A stretch of DNA of 64,000 nt, from positions 76,557 through 140,556 of the forward strand of contig CAMDDU010000006.1 in assembly GCA_945892985.1 (NCBI GenBank), read 5' to 3'. Numbering within the stretch: the first letter of the stretch is position 1; the number at the start of each line of letters is the position of its first letter. Both the position numbers and the translations under genes were made by a program. This document shows positions 53,440-63,339 of the stretch, piece after piece. Origin of the DNA: CAITSH01 sp945892985 (GTDB lineage: Bacteria > Pseudomonadota > Gammaproteobacteria > Burkholderiales > SG8-39). The notes beneath the pieces were generated by a model. That model worked only from the letters and a program-made list of their open reading frames with translations, ran no database searches and was not told the DNA's origin.

Positions 53440-54291
53440 ATGCCTATTCTACTGCACTCGATAACAGCCGCTCTCTACGGCTTGCTGGCCTTTTATTTCT
53501 GGCACACCCGCTGGGGGGCGGGTAACAGGGCGCGTGGCGACGATGCCGGCACGGTGGCGGCTGCAACGCCCGCAAACTGGGAGCGCCCGGCCATTCTCGC
53601 GCCCCTGCTGCTGCACGCGCTGCTGCTATACGAGGTCTTGTTCGGCGCACCGGAGTTGCGTTTTGGCTTCGGCCTGGCCCTGTCCATCATTCTGTGGCTC
53701 GCCGTGTCAATTTACTGGCTGGAACGGCACTTCCTCAATCTGGAGGGCATGCAACCGGTGCTGCTGACCGCGGCGGCGGTGTGCTCACTGCTGCCACTCC
53801 CCTTCCCCGGACTGGTCAGCCCCGCCTACACGCACACGGTCGAGTTTCGCATTCACCTTTCGCTGGGCATGCTCGCCTACAGCCTGTTCACCATCGCCGC
53901 CTTGCAGGCGCTGTTGATGACACTGCTCGAGCGCAGGCTGCGCGGCCACGCCGTGGCCGGCCCCCTCGCCTCCCTTTCGCCGCTTCTAACCATGGAATCG
54001 GTGCTGTTCAAGCTCATCGCCGTGGGCTTCGTGCTGCTGACACTCACACTCATCACCGGGGCGGTGTTTTCAGAGAGCATTTTCCAGCAGGCGATGAAGT
54101 TCAATCACAAGACGCTGTTTGCGCTGATTTCCTGGTTGATCTTCGCTGCGCTGCTGGCAGGGCGGACGCTTTATGGCTGGCGCGGCCGCAAAGCACTGCG
54201 CTGGACCTTGTCCGGATTCTCAGCGCTCCTGCTCGCCTATGTCGGCAGCCGCTTCGTGCTCGAAGTGGTACTGAGCCGCCCCCTCGGTTGA
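53440..54291 (+). CDS. CcsA/HemX-like cytochrome c assembly membrane protein
   Basis: A 283-residue inner-membrane protein with about eight TM segments. Its C-terminal half matches the CcsA/YpjD family: RIHLSLGMLAYSLFTIAALQAL (helix with conserved His), SLLPLPFPG before it, ITGAVFSESIF and FNHKTLFALISWLIFAAL. The family occurs beside ffh in many betaproteobacteria, so the pairing is positional. True heme transport activity is not established for this branch. The corC-like gene follows 51 bases later. Confidence 0.85.
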   Translation: MPILLHSITAALYGLLAFYFWHTRWGAGNRARGDDAGTVAAATPANWERPAILAPLLLHALLLYEVLFGAPELRFGFGLALSIILWLAVSIYWLERHFLNLEGMQPVLLTAAAVCSLLPLPFPGLVSPAYTHTVEFRIHLSLGMLAYSLFTIAALQALLMTLLERRLRGHAVAGPLASLSPLLTMESVLFKLIAVGFVLLTLTLITGAVFSESIFQQAMKFNHKTLFALISWLIFAALLAGRTLYGWRGRKALRWTLSGFSALLLAYVGSRFVLEVVLSRPLG

Positions 54292-54342
54292 ACCGACCGG
54301 GCCCGACCGCGCCCATATCTGCAATGAACCCGCGTACACGCC

Positions 54343-55623
54343 ATGGATGACATCCCCTTATCGGCACAGCTAAGCACACTGGCCGTGCTGCTCGTTTTAT
54401 CGGGCTTTTTTTCCATTGCCGAGACCAGCATGATGTCGGTCAACCGCTACCGGCTCAAGGCGCTGGTGCGCCTGGGCAACCGCGGCGCGCTGATCGCAGC
54501 AGAACTACTGGCACACACCGACCGCTTACTCGGTGTGATCCTGCTCGGCAACAACCTCGTCAACGCGGCCTCGGCGGTGCTGGCCGGCGTGATCACGGTG
54601 CGGGTTTTCGGCGAAAACGAATTTGCGCTCGGCATCGGCACGCTCGCAGTGACCTTTCTCATTCTTGTTTTTTCCGAGATCACGCCAAAGGTCATCGGTG
54701 CGGCGTACGCCGAGCGCATCGCGCTGCCCATCGCCTACGTGCTCAAGCCCCTGCTCAAGGCGCTCTATCCGGTTGTGTGGTTCGTCAACCTCTTCGTCGG
54801 TGCGCTGCTTTTCATGACCAGGCTCAAAACCCGGGCCGGCGACCAGCCGCAACGCATGTCGATGGAAGAATTGCGGTCGGTGGTGCTCGAGTCGGCCAAC
54901 TTCATGCCGAAAAAGCATCAATCCATACTGGTGAACCTGTTCGACCTGGAACGGATCACCGTGGAGGACGTGATGACGCCGCGCTCGCAGATCGAAACCA
55001 TCGATCTCGAGGCCCCGATCGAAGACATCGTGCGCCAGCTTGCCACCAGCTATCACACGCGCCTGCTGGTCTATCGGGGCGAACTGGGCAACATCGCCGG
55101 AATTCTGCACCTGCGCCGCGTGCTGAGGCTGGTCCAGGCCGACGAACTGGATGCGGAGCGCCTGGCCGGCTTGCTGATCGCGCCCTACTACATACCGGCC
55201 AGCACACCCTTGTTTGCCCAACTGCAGTATTTTCAGGAGAACCATCAGCGTTTCGCCCTGGTTGTGGACGAATACGGCGAGCTGCTCGGCTTGGTCACAG
55301 TAGAGGACATCATTGAGGAGCTGATCGGCGAATTCACTTCGACAGCGCCGGCGCGCGCCAACCGGCTGGCCTGGGACAAGGACGGCACCTGTCTGGTCGA
55401 GGGCTCCAGCCCGGTGCGCGAACTCAATCGCAAACTTGACCTGGCGCTGCCGATGGACGGACCCAAAACACTCAATGGCCTCGTCCTCGAGCACTTGCAA
55501 GACATCCCCGAAGCCGGGGTCAGTCTGAGAATCGCCGGAGTGCGAATGGAAATCGTGCAAACCCTGGATCGCGTGGTCAAGACCGTGAGGCTATTTCGCC
55601 CTGCGGTTGCAGACCTGCAATAA
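54343..55623 (+). CDS. CNNM/CorC-HlyC-type membrane protein with CBS domains
   Basis: A 426-residue protein. N-terminal DUF21/CNNM transmembrane domain (~1-190, VLSGFFSIAETSMMSVNRYRLKAL, LLGNNLVNAASAVLAG), two CBS domains (~200-330, VEDVMTPRSQIETIDL and FALVVDEYGELLGLVTVEDIIEELIGEF) and a C-terminal CorC_HlyC transporter-associated domain (~335-420). Members are linked to magnesium and cobalt efflux or to membrane ion homeostasis. Upstream neighbours are a CcsA-like gene and ffh. Confidence 0.93.
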   Translation: MDDIPLSAQLSTLAVLLVLSGFFSIAETSMMSVNRYRLKALVRLGNRGALIAAELLAHTDRLLGVILLGNNLVNAASAVLAGVITVRVFGENEFALGIGTLAVTFLILVFSEITPKVIGAAYAERIALPIAYVLKPLLKALYPVVWFVNLFVGALLFMTRLKTRAGDQPQRMSMEELRSVVLESANFMPKKHQSILVNLFDLERITVEDVMTPRSQIETIDLEAPIEDIVRQLATSYHTRLLVYRGELGNIAGILHLRRVLRLVQADELDAERLAGLLIAPYYIPASTPLFAQLQYFQENHQRFALVVDEYGELLGLVTVEDIIEELIGEFTSTAPARANRLAWDKDGTCLVEGSSPVRELNRKLDLALPMDGPKTLNGLVLEHLQDIPEAGVSLRIAGVRMEIVQTLDRVVKTVRLFRPAVADLQ

Positions 55624-55911
55624 GCGCAAAAACAGCCGCGTAACACACGGATTTTTTGCAAATTCCAGGTGTTAATATCAATTAGTCTCAGCGACTTACA
55701 ACATTAACCTTATCCTTTACAAAAGGCTTTGGAAAAGGCATTATCTTCGCAATCGGCTTTGAATCAAGGATTTACCCGCAGCACCACCGCGTCAAACCCG
55801 ATACCTTTCCCGCTGCGCCACACCCGGCGCCACGAGCGATTTGCCAAGTCAGGGGTCAGCGATCGGTACTTTCAAGACAGCACGCCTCATATCCGTCGGA
55901 GCGGATACGCA

Positions 55912-57660
55912 ATGAGCGCTGCGGCCACACCACAACTGACGGCGCTGCCGGGTCTTGCCCGCGCCCTGGTACAGCACGGGCGCATCCGCGTGTCCGATGC
56001 CGAGAGTCTGGTCGCGCAAGCCAGGGCAGGCGGCACCGGCTTCATTGAGCAGTTGCTGGCGGGGAAAAAATTCACCGCCCTCGAGGTCGCCGAGTTTGCC
56101 TCGACTACGTTCGGCTTGCCCTTGTTCGACCTCGACGCGGCCGATCCGCAGGGCCTGGCCAGCGGATTGATCGACCGAAAACTGATGCAGTCACGCCGCG
56201 TTGTGCCTCTGCACAAGCGCGGCGGACGACTTGCCATCGCCATCGCCGACCCATCAGACACACAGGCGCTGAACGATGTTAAGTTCCAGTCAAGCCTCGT
56301 GATCGATCCGGTGGTCGTGGAAGATGACAAGCTACGTGCAACCATAAAGAAAATCATCGAGAGTTCGGATACCTCGCTAAAACAACTCGTCGACGACGAC
56401 CTCGACCTGGCATTCGCCGCCGGGGACAACACCCAGCCCGACGAAGAACATGCCACCGTGCCCAGCGAAACGGATGACGCTCCCGTGGTGCGGTTTATCC
56501 AAAAAATGCTCGTCGATGCGATCGCCGATGGCGCGTCCGACATTCACTTCGAACCTTACGAAAAATACTACCGCGTGCGCTTTCGCGTCGACGGGGAACT
56601 GCGTGAAATGGCCCAGCCGCCGCTGCTGCTGAAGGAAAAAATCGCCTCGCGCATCAAGGTGATTTCCAGGCTGGACATTTCGGAAAAACGCGCACCCCAG
56701 GACGGCCGGCTCAAGCTCGTCCTTTCAAAAACGCGCACCATCGATTTTCGCGTCAGCACTCTGCCGACTCTTTACGGCGAAAAAATAGTCCTGCGCGTAC
56801 TCGACCCCTCGTCGGTAACGCTTGGCGTGGACGCGCTTGGCTACGATGCGCAGCAAAAGCAGCACCTGATGGACGCCTTGCATCGACCCTACGGCATGAT
56901 CCTCGTGACAGGTCCCACCGGCAGCGGCAAAACGGTGTCGCTCTACACCTGCCTGAACGTGCTCAACAAACCGGGCATCAACATCTCGGCGGCCGAAGAC
57001 CCGTCGGAGATCACGCTGCCCGGCATCAACCAGGTCAACATCAATGAACGCGCCGGACTGAGCTTCGCCTCCGCGCTCAAGGCCTTCATGCGCCAGGATC
57101 CGGACATCATCATGGTGGGCGAAATTCGCGATATCGAGACCGCGGAAATGGCCGTCAAGGCGGCGCAGACCGGCCACCTTGTGTTGTCGACGCTGCACAC
57201 CAACGATGCGCCCACTACGCTCACGCGCCTGATGAGCATGGGCATCGCACCGTTCAACATAGCCACCAGCGTCACCCTCATCAGCGCGCAACGCCTTGCG
57301 CGGCGCCTGTGCGGATGCAAGGCTCCGGCCGACATACCGCGCGAGGCGCTGCTCCAGGCCGGGTTCAAAGCGGCGGAACTGGACGGCTCCTGGCTGCCGC
57401 AAAGTCCGCAAGGTTGCGAGCATTGCAAGGGCAGCGGCTACAAGGGGCGGGTCGGCATTTACCAGGTAATGCCCGTTACCGACCAAATCAGCCGTATCAT
57501 AATGCGCGGGGGCAACGCGATCGACATCGCCGACCAGGCCGAGCGCGAAGGCATAGCAGACCTGCGCCGCTCCGGCCTGAACAAAGTCCGGCAGGGCCTG
57601 ACCTCCCTCGAGGAGGTGATGGCGGTGACGAACGAACGAAATGCGCCGATTGGCGATTAA
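55912..57660 (+). CDS. pilB: Type IV pilus assembly ATPase PilB
   Basis: A 582-residue hexameric ATPase that powers pilus extension. It has an N-terminal MshEN/GSPII_E domain (~20-150), catalytic core with Walker A GPTGSGKT, Asp box AEDPSEITLPGINQVNIN, Walker B-like IIMVGEIRD, His box and a tetracysteine zinc motif (CGCK ... CEHCKGSGYKGR). ATG 55912 is preferred because the N-terminal domain begins there; the open frame extends to 55729 without homology. It is first in pilB-pilC-pilD. A pilin gene is not in the window. Confidence 0.96.
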   Translation: MSAAATPQLTALPGLARALVQHGRIRVSDAESLVAQARAGGTGFIEQLLAGKKFTALEVAEFASTTFGLPLFDLDAADPQGLASGLIDRKLMQSRRVVPLHKRGGRLAIAIADPSDTQALNDVKFQSSLVIDPVVVEDDKLRATIKKIIESSDTSLKQLVDDDLDLAFAAGDNTQPDEEHATVPSETDDAPVVRFIQKMLVDAIADGASDIHFEPYEKYYRVRFRVDGELREMAQPPLLLKEKIASRIKVISRLDISEKRAPQDGRLKLVLSKTRTIDFRVSTLPTLYGEKIVLRVLDPSSVTLGVDALGYDAQQKQHLMDALHRPYGMILVTGPTGSGKTVSLYTCLNVLNKPGINISAAEDPSEITLPGINQVNINERAGLSFASALKAFMRQDPDIIMVGEIRDIETAEMAVKAAQTGHLVLSTLHTNDAPTTLTRLMSMGIAPFNIATSVTLISAQRLARRLCGCKAPADIPREALLQAGFKAAELDGSWLPQSPQGCEHCKGSGYKGRVGIYQVMPVTDQISRIIMRGGNAIDIADQAEREGIADLRRSGLNKVRQGLTSLEEVMAVTNERNAPIGD

Positions 57661-57695
57661 GCTGCGGGTGAATTAAAGCGGTCAGAGGGGGAGCA

Positions 57696-58916
57696 ATGGC
57701 GACAACAAAGAAGCGCGACGCGATCAAGGAATACAACTTTACCTGGGAAGGTAAGGACAAGACCGGCAAACAGGTCAAGGGCGAGATGCGCGCCCAGGGC
57801 GAAGCCATGGTCAACGCCACGCTGCGCCGCCAGGGCGTCCTGGTGTCCAAGATAAAAAAGCTGCGCGCCGGCTCCGGCGGCAGCGTCAGCACCAAGGACA
57901 TCACACTATTTACGCGCCAGCTGGCGACGATGATGAAGGCCGGCGTGCCGCTGCTACAGTCCTTTGACATCGTCGGCAAAGGCCACTCCAACCCGGCGGT
58001 CGCGCGCCTGCTGATGTCGATAAAGACCGAGGTGGAAACCGGCTCCTCGCTCACCAACGCCTTCAAGAAATATCCGCTGTATTTCGATGCGCTGTTTTGC
58101 AACCTCGTGGGCGCCGGCGAACAGGCCGGTATTCTGGAGAGCCTGCTCGACCGGCTCGCGACCTACAAGGAAAAGACCGAGGCGATCAAGTCAAAGATCA
58201 AGGCCGCGCTGTTTTATCCGGTCGCGATTATCGTCGTCGCCTTCATCATCACCGCCGTCATCATGATTTTCGTAATTCCCGCCTTCAAGCAGGTGTTCAC
58301 CAGCTTCGGCGCAGACCTGCCCACACCGACCCTGATCGTCATGGGAATTTCGGACAACTTCGTCAAATACTGGTATTTGATTTTCGGCGGCGTCGGCGGC
58401 GGCACGTACTTCTTCCTCGAGTCATGGAAGCGCTCACTTGCAGTGCAGATTTTCATGGACAAGCTGATGCTAAAAGCCCCGGTGTTCGGCCACCTGGTGC
58501 GCATTTCCACCATCGCACGCTGGACCAGGACGCTCTCAACCATGTTTGCCGCCGGCGTGCCTCTGGTTGAAGCTCTCGAATCGGTGGGAGGCGCCTCCGG
58601 GAACTACGTTTACCAGGCCGCCACCAAGATCATCCAGCAGGAGGTGAGCACCGGCACGGCCCTCACCGTGGCAATGCAGAACTCCAACCTCTTTCCCAAC
58701 ATGGTGATCCAGATGGTGTCGATCGGCGAGGAGTCCGGCGCGCTCGACGGCATGCTGTCCAAGGTGGCCGACTTCTTTGAAGCGGAGGTGGACGATGCCG
58801 TCGCATCGCTCTCGTCGCTGATGGAGCCGGTGATCATGGTCGTATTGGGCGGGCTCATCGGCGGCATGGTCGTCGCCATGTACCTGCCGATCTTCAAACT
58901 CGGCCAGGCCGTATAA
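57696..58916 (+). CDS. pilC: Type IV pilus inner-membrane platform protein PilC
   Basis: A 406-residue GspF/PilC-family membrane protein. It has two T2SSF domains: ITLFTRQLATMMKAGVPLLQ (near 70) with LFYPVAIIVVAFIITAVIM, and ISTIARWTRTLSTMFAAGVPLVEAL (near 270) with GGLIGGMVVAMYLPIF. It forms the platform turned by PilB. It begins 35 bases after pilB; GGGGGAG lies before the ATG. Confidence 0.96.
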   Translation: MATTKKRDAIKEYNFTWEGKDKTGKQVKGEMRAQGEAMVNATLRRQGVLVSKIKKLRAGSGGSVSTKDITLFTRQLATMMKAGVPLLQSFDIVGKGHSNPAVARLLMSIKTEVETGSSLTNAFKKYPLYFDALFCNLVGAGEQAGILESLLDRLATYKEKTEAIKSKIKAALFYPVAIIVVAFIITAVIMIFVIPAFKQVFTSFGADLPTPTLIVMGISDNFVKYWYLIFGGVGGGTYFFLESWKRSLAVQIFMDKLMLKAPVFGHLVRISTIARWTRTLSTMFAAGVPLVEALESVGGASGNYVYQAATKIIQQEVSTGTALTVAMQNSNLFPNMVIQMVSIGEESGALDGMLSKVADFFEAEVDDAVASLSSLMEPVIMVVLGGLIGGMVVAMYLPIFKLGQAV

Positions 58917-58980
58917 GCCCTCACGCCACAACCCGCGGGGTTACGGGCAGACCCTGTAACCTCTTTTGCTTGCCCGAAAA

Positions 58981-59847
58981 ATGATGACCGAACTAGCACA
59001 ACCCGCCGTGTTTGCCGCGCTCTGCCTGGTGACAGGCCTGTGCGTCGGCTCCTTTCTCAATGTCGTTATCCACCGCCTGCCGCGCATGATGGAACGGGAG
59101 TGGCAGGAGCAGTGCGCCGAACTGCGCGGGGAGGAACCGGCGGCGCATGAGAGCGCACAGGGCGGCTACAACCTGCTGCGACCGCGTTCGCACTGTCCAA
59201 AGTGCAAGCACAGCATCGGCGCACTGGAAAATGTTCCGGTGCTGTCCTGGGTCGTGCTGCGGGGGCGCTGCTCCGAGTGCAAAACCCGCATCAGTCCACG
59301 CTATCCCCTGGTCGAGATACTGACCGGCGCGGCCAGCGCCGGTGCCGCACTGCATTTTGGCTTCACGCCTGCCGCTGCCGGGTCGATGCTCTTCCTCTGG
59401 TGCATGATCGCCGCCACCTTCATCGATTTTGACACACAGCTCCTGCCCGACTCCATCACGCTGCCGCTGTTATGGGCGGGCCTGCTGTTCAATCTCGGCG
59501 GAGGCTTCGTTGACATCAAGACGGCCGTCATCGGTGCGGTTGCCGGATATCTTTCGCTTTGGAGCGTCTATTGGATGTTCAAGCTGGTCACCGGCAAAGA
59601 GGGTATGGGTTATGGTGATTTCAAGCTGTTGGCGGCGATTGGCGCCTGGCTCGGCTGGACTATGCTGCCACTGGTAATCCTGCTCTCTTCCATCGTCGGC
59701 GCGGTGGTCGGCATCGGCCTGATCGTGTTCACCCGCCATGGCCGCAACGTACCCATACCGTTCGGACCTTATCTTGCCGCCGGCGGCGTGGTTGCCATGT
59801 TCTGGGGTCCACAACTGACCCGCTCCTGGCTAAACGTCCTTTACTAA
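58981..59847 (+). CDS. pilD: Prepilin peptidase / N-methyltransferase PilD
   Basis: A 288-residue polytopic aspartic protease that cleaves and N-methylates type IV prepilins. Features are the N-terminal GSFLNVVIHRLP, the zinc-type CPKC ... CSEC loop (residues ~71-103), catalytic aspartates in FIDFDTQLLPD and GMGYGDFKLL, and about eight TM segments. The ATG at 58981 (or 58984) is preferred over TTG 58966. It follows pilC and precedes coaE by 9 bases. Confidence 0.95.
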   Translation: MMTELAQPAVFAALCLVTGLCVGSFLNVVIHRLPRMMEREWQEQCAELRGEEPAAHESAQGGYNLLRPRSHCPKCKHSIGALENVPVLSWVVLRGRCSECKTRISPRYPLVEILTGAASAGAALHFGFTPAAAGSMLFLWCMIAATFIDFDTQLLPDSITLPLLWAGLLFNLGGGFVDIKTAVIGAVAGYLSLWSVYWMFKLVTGKEGMGYGDFKLLAAIGAWLGWTMLPLVILLSSIVGAVVGIGLIVFTRHGRNVPIPFGPYLAAGGVVAMFWGPQLTRSWLNVLY

Positions 59848-59856
59848 CCAACGCCA

Positions 59857-60480
59857 ATGCCCTACATCATCGGGCTGACCGGCGGCATCGGCAGTGGCAA
59901 GTCCACCGTGGCAGAGCTGTTCGGCACGCTGGGTGCGACGGTGATCGACGCCGATGCCATAGCGCACGCGCTAACGGCTCCCGGAGGAAGCGCCATGCAG
60001 GCGATACGCGCTGCCTTTGGTGACGACTTCATCGATGCCGGGGGCGCCCTGGACCGCGCGAAGATGCGCAATCTCGCGTTCGCCGATCCGGCCGCGAAGA
60101 AAAATCTGGAAACCATACTGCACCCGCTGATACGCGCCGAATCCGACCGGCTTAGCGCCACAGCCAGCGGACCCTACGTAATTTTGATGATCCCACTACT
60201 GGTCGAATCCGGCGGCGCAAAGCCCCCGGGACGCGACCGCTACCGGCGCATCGCCGTTGTCGACTGTCCTGCGGAGATTCAGGTCGCGCGCGTGATGGCG
60301 CGCAGCGGGCTGTCCGAGCCGCAGGTGCGGGCGATCATGGCAGCGCAAGCAAGCCGCGAACAACGCCTTGCCGCAGCCGACGACGTCATAGACAACGCCG
60401 GACTAGCGCAGGCATTGCGCCCCCAGGTTGAACGCTTGCACCGGCAATATCTCGCGCTGGCCGGAGCCGCACATTCCTGA
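59857..60480 (+). CDS. coaE: Dephospho-CoA kinase
   Basis: A 207-residue kinase for the last step of CoA synthesis. P-loop GGIGSGKST (residues 8-16), DADAIAHAL, LHPLIRAE, IPLLVESG and the LID-like MARSGLSEPQVRAIMAAQ are typical. The pilD-coaE-zapD order is a common proteobacterial arrangement. It may be translationally linked to pilD because only 9 bases separate them. Confidence 0.95.
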   Translation: MPYIIGLTGGIGSGKSTVAELFGTLGATVIDADAIAHALTAPGGSAMQAIRAAFGDDFIDAGGALDRAKMRNLAFADPAAKKNLETILHPLIRAESDRLSATASGPYVILMIPLLVESGGAKPPGRDRYRRIAVVDCPAEIQVARVMARSGLSEPQVRAIMAAQASREQRLAAADDVIDNAGLAQALRPQVERLHRQYLALAGAAHS

Positions 60481-60648
60481 TTTCCTTCTCTTGCGCAGCC
60501 CCAGCCGGTCGGGCCGGACACGGTTCACGGCCGACTCGAATCAGCCTCGCCCTTGCGGGAAGAAATCTAATTCAGCAGGAAGGTTGTAAATCGTGGCTAA
60601 TTCGTTCAGAATTCAGCAAATTTTCCTCCACGGTCGACGGGCGCGACA

Positions 60649-61401
60649 GTGATAATCTACGAATACCCGCTTAACGAGCGCATCCGTACCCTGCTGCGAC
60701 TAGAGGACTTATTCGAACGCCTCGGGGTACTGTTGTCCCGCGATGATGCAATAGACCATCATTTCGCCCTGCTCACGCTGTTTGAAATTCTCGAAGTGGC
60801 CAGCCGCGCCGACCTCAAATCCGATTTGCTGCAGGAACTCGAACGGCAGCGCCAGGTCCTAGCCGCGTTTCGCAACAACCCCGACATCGCCGAAGACATC
60901 CTGTTGCAAGTACTCGGCGACATGGAGCGCGCAAGCACGGCACTGTTTGCAGTGGCCGGAAAAATCGGCCAGCACGTGCGTGAGAACGAATGGCTGATGA
61001 GCATCAAGCAGCGCAGCAGCATTCCTGGCGGCACCAATGAATTTGACCTGCCCTCCTACCACCACTGGCTGCATCACGACGCCGCAGAACGCAGCGCCGA
61101 CCTGCAGACCTGGATCGGCCCGATGTTTGCCATACGCGACGCCGGCGCAATCGTGCTGAAACTGTTGCGCGAAGGAGGCAAGCCGGCCAAGCATGTCGCC
61201 CAGAACGGCACGTTCTCGCAAATGCTCGGCGGTCGTGTCGCGCAACTTGTTCGCATCAGGCTTCCGCGCACCACACCGGTCATCCCCGAGATCAGCGCCA
61301 ACAAGTACGCACTGAATATCCGTTTCACGGTGCTCGGCGCGGATCGCGCGCGCGGCTGCGAAACGGATGTCGAATTCGAACTGACCTTCTGCAACCTCTA
61401 G
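60649..61401 (+). CDS. zapD: Cell division protein ZapD (DUF1342)
   Basis: A 250-residue FtsZ-bundling cytoplasmic protein. IIYEYPLNERIRTLLRLEDLFERL at the start, FEILEVASRADLKSDLLQELERQR, QRSSIPGGTNEFDLPSYHHWLH and ALNIRFTVLG at the end are family-typical. The start is GTG. In many betaproteobacteria yacG follows; here the following DNA is a decayed mobile patch instead. Confidence 0.94.
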   Translation: MIIYEYPLNERIRTLLRLEDLFERLGVLLSRDDAIDHHFALLTLFEILEVASRADLKSDLLQELERQRQVLAAFRNNPDIAEDILLQVLGDMERASTALFAVAGKIGQHVRENEWLMSIKQRSSIPGGTNEFDLPSYHHWLHHDAAERSADLQTWIGPMFAIRDAGAIVLKLLREGGKPAKHVAQNGTFSQMLGGRVAQLVRIRLPRTTPVIPEISANKYALNIRFTVLGADRARGCETDVEFELTFCNL

Positions 61402-61420
61402 GCTCGTTCAGTAACGTCCG

Positions 61421-61438
61421 GCAACGTCCGGACGTTGC
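61421..61438. repeat. Perfect 18-bp palindrome after zapD
   Basis: GCAACGTCCGGACGTTGC reads the same on both strands, with an additional half-site GTAACGTCCG immediately before. It lies 19 bases past the zapD stop and upstream of the integrase remnant. It lacks a T-run. Confidence 0.9.
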
Positions 61439-61557
61439 ACCTAAAGTATCATTTCCCCTCTGTAAACTTGTTTTATGCCATCCATAGGTATTCCCTTACA
61501 GCCAAGGGTTAATGGGTTGCTAAACAGGTAGCTAAAGTCCAATGGGTCGCTAGAACA

Positions 61558-61989
61558 GAGTTATCCATCCCTCTCACCAATCAAACAACCGAATAGTTCA
61601 TCGAGCTCCTGCGGCTCGCATTCAATTCCAAGTATGTGCTGCCGATTCGCGTACGGCAAAACGGACGGGAAGACGATGCGCCGATGGAACCGACAAGCCT
61701 CAATGCAGCGATCAAGCGCATGTGCGAACCGTTACGAGACAAGTGCCGGCGATTCACCCCTCACGATCTAAGATCAAACGCGCGAAGCCATCTTGCCGTG
61801 CTTGGTGTTGATGTGCTTATCGCCGAGCGCTGTCTCAATCATTCGCTTGGCGGATTGGTCGCCGTCTATGACAAGCACGACCATATGGCGGAACGGCGTA
61901 AAGCCTTGACGCTTTGGAGCAACAAAATCCAGGCGATTGAAAAAGGCGCGAAGTTGGTGCCGCTAAAACTGGTTGCTTCGAACAGGTAA
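61558..61989 (+). pseudogene. Tyrosine recombinase (phage integrase) remnant
   Basis: The C-terminal third of a phage-type integrase is in one frame: FIELLRLA, YVLPIRVRQ, LNAAIKRM, then FTPHDLRSNARSHLAVLGVD (the HxxR box), the ERCLNHSLGGLVAVYDKHD box with the catalytic Tyr, and a normal C-terminus. Codon 61594-61596 is TAG where integrases commonly have Trp, and the N-terminal two thirds with the first catalytic Arg are absent. It is a broken element remnant. Flanking AATGGGTTGCTA / AATGGGTCGCTA direct repeats at about 61510 and 61540 may be att-like. Confidence 0.8.
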
Positions 61990-62104
61990 GCGCGACCTCC
62001 CCGGCAATCGCGAAGTCATCACTGTCGGGATCCTTCCAGTCGACGAGGCGCACTGTCTCAATAAGCTTGCCGGCATCGGCGCACAGCTTGTACAACGCCG
62101 GCAT
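61990..62104 (-). pseudogene. Fragment resembling type I restriction subunit R N-terminus
   Basis: On the minus strand, about 38 codons read ALYKLCADAGKLIETVRLVDWKDP...DDFAIAGEVAL (quoted with a gap). The TVRLVDWxxPxxxDFAIAxEV pattern resembles the N-terminal region of HsdR-type enzymes. It runs into the antisense side of the integrase remnant. No other hsd gene is nearby. The assignment is from memory of the family pattern and is uncertain. Confidence 0.45.
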
Positions 62105-62135
62105 GGTCTGCGTTCCTGTTCGTTAAGCGCCGTCG

Positions 62136-63260
62136 CTACGAAAACAGTCTCAAATACGCGTCGAATACATACATGCGGCTGCGCCTGCCGCCGGTGACTT
62201 CTTTCAGTATGCCAAAGCGCTCCAGATCGGCGATCAGCTTGTAGGCCGATGCCGGCGATACACCCGCGGCCTCAGCCACTTTTGCGGCGTTCACCACCGG
62301 GCGCTGGTACAGGTAATACATCACTTTTTGCGCGTTAGCCGTGCGACTGCCCAGCATTTGCAGCTGCGACTCCAGCTGCTTTTGCAGCTTGAGGATGTTA
62401 TCGAAGGTCGTGGTGCTGCTTCTTGCCGTTTCAATCACGCCCACCAGAAAGAACTTGAACCATTGCAGCAAATCATTCTTGTCGCGCACCCGCATCAGAT
62501 TGTCGTAATACAGCTGACGGTTGCGCTCGAAAAAATCCGATAGATAAAGCACCGGCTGCTTCAATATCCCCTTGCTCACCAGATACAGCGTAATCAGCAG
62601 CCGCCCGACGCGGCCATTGCCATCAAGAAAAGGGTGAATGGTCTCGAATTGATAGTGCACCAGCGCAATCTTCAGTAATTCGGGGAAATGCCGCTGCTCG
62701 TCGTGAACGAACTGCTCGATATCGCTGATCAGCGCGGCGATGGCGCCATGCACCGGCGGCACGAATACCGCATCGTTGATGCTGGCCCCGCCAATCCAGT
62801 TCTGGCTTTGGCGGAACTCGCCCGGCTGCTTGTGCCTGCCGCGCACCCCTTGCATCAGCGTTTTGTGCGTCTCGCGAATCAGCCGCGCCGAAAAAGGCAG
62901 CTTGCGCAGCTTATCCACCGCCCCATTCATCGCCGCGACGTAGTTTTGCACCTCTTCCCAGTCATCGCGCCGCTCCAGCGCGACATCCTCTTTCTCCAGC
63001 AACGCTTCCTCGATATTGGTCTGCGTGCCTTCGATGCGACTCGACTGCGTCGCCTCCTTGAGCACATGCATGCGGATAAAGAGATCAATGTTCGGGATGT
63101 ACTCGGAATACATGTCCAGCCGGCCCAGTTCCCGGTCCGCCTGGCCGAGCAACTGCAGCAAGGCCATATCGTCCATTACCCATGCGCGATGGATGGGATT
63201 GGGCTGAAAACTCTTGTAATGCGCCTGCTGCACAAGGCGGCCAGCCTGGAAATGCTTCAT
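62136..63260 (-). CDS. Fic-domain protein with C-terminal winged helix
   Basis: A 374-residue Fic protein, probably an AMP-transferase (or related nucleotidyl transferase) on protein hydroxyls. The Fic core has HPFLDGNGRVGR with catalytic His and the GNGR anion-binding loop. The N-terminal segment has SSRIEGTQT, the S/TxxxE(G/N) inhibitory-helix type of class II Fic proteins, so it is likely auto-inhibited. A C-terminal winged helix (VAEAAGVSPASAYKLIADLERFGIL) suggests DNA binding or autoregulation. Such proteins often occur near type I restriction modules, consistent with the HsdR-like fragment beside it. Confidence 0.92.
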   Translation of the reverse strand: MKHFQAGRLVQQAHYKSFQPNPIHRAWVMDDMALLQLLGQADRELGRLDMYSEYIPNIDLFIRMHVLKEATQSSRIEGTQTNIEEALLEKEDVALERRDDWEEVQNYVAAMNGAVDKLRKLPFSARLIRETHKTLMQGVRGRHKQPGEFRQSQNWIGGASINDAVFVPPVHGAIAALISDIEQFVHDEQRHFPELLKIALVHYQFETIHPFLDGNGRVGRLLITLYLVSKGILKQPVLYLSDFFERNRQLYYDNLMRVRDKNDLLQWFKFFLVGVIETARSSTTTFDNILKLQKQLESQLQMLGSRTANAQKVMYYLYQRPVVNAAKVAEAAGVSPASAYKLIADLERFGILKEVTGGRRSRMYVFDAYLRLFS

Positions 63261-63339
63261 CGGAGCGCGCCTCCCCTGAAATAAGCCCGTCTTTTATTTT
63301 AGATTTAACTACAAAACTAAAATAAGGTAAAGGGCTAAT

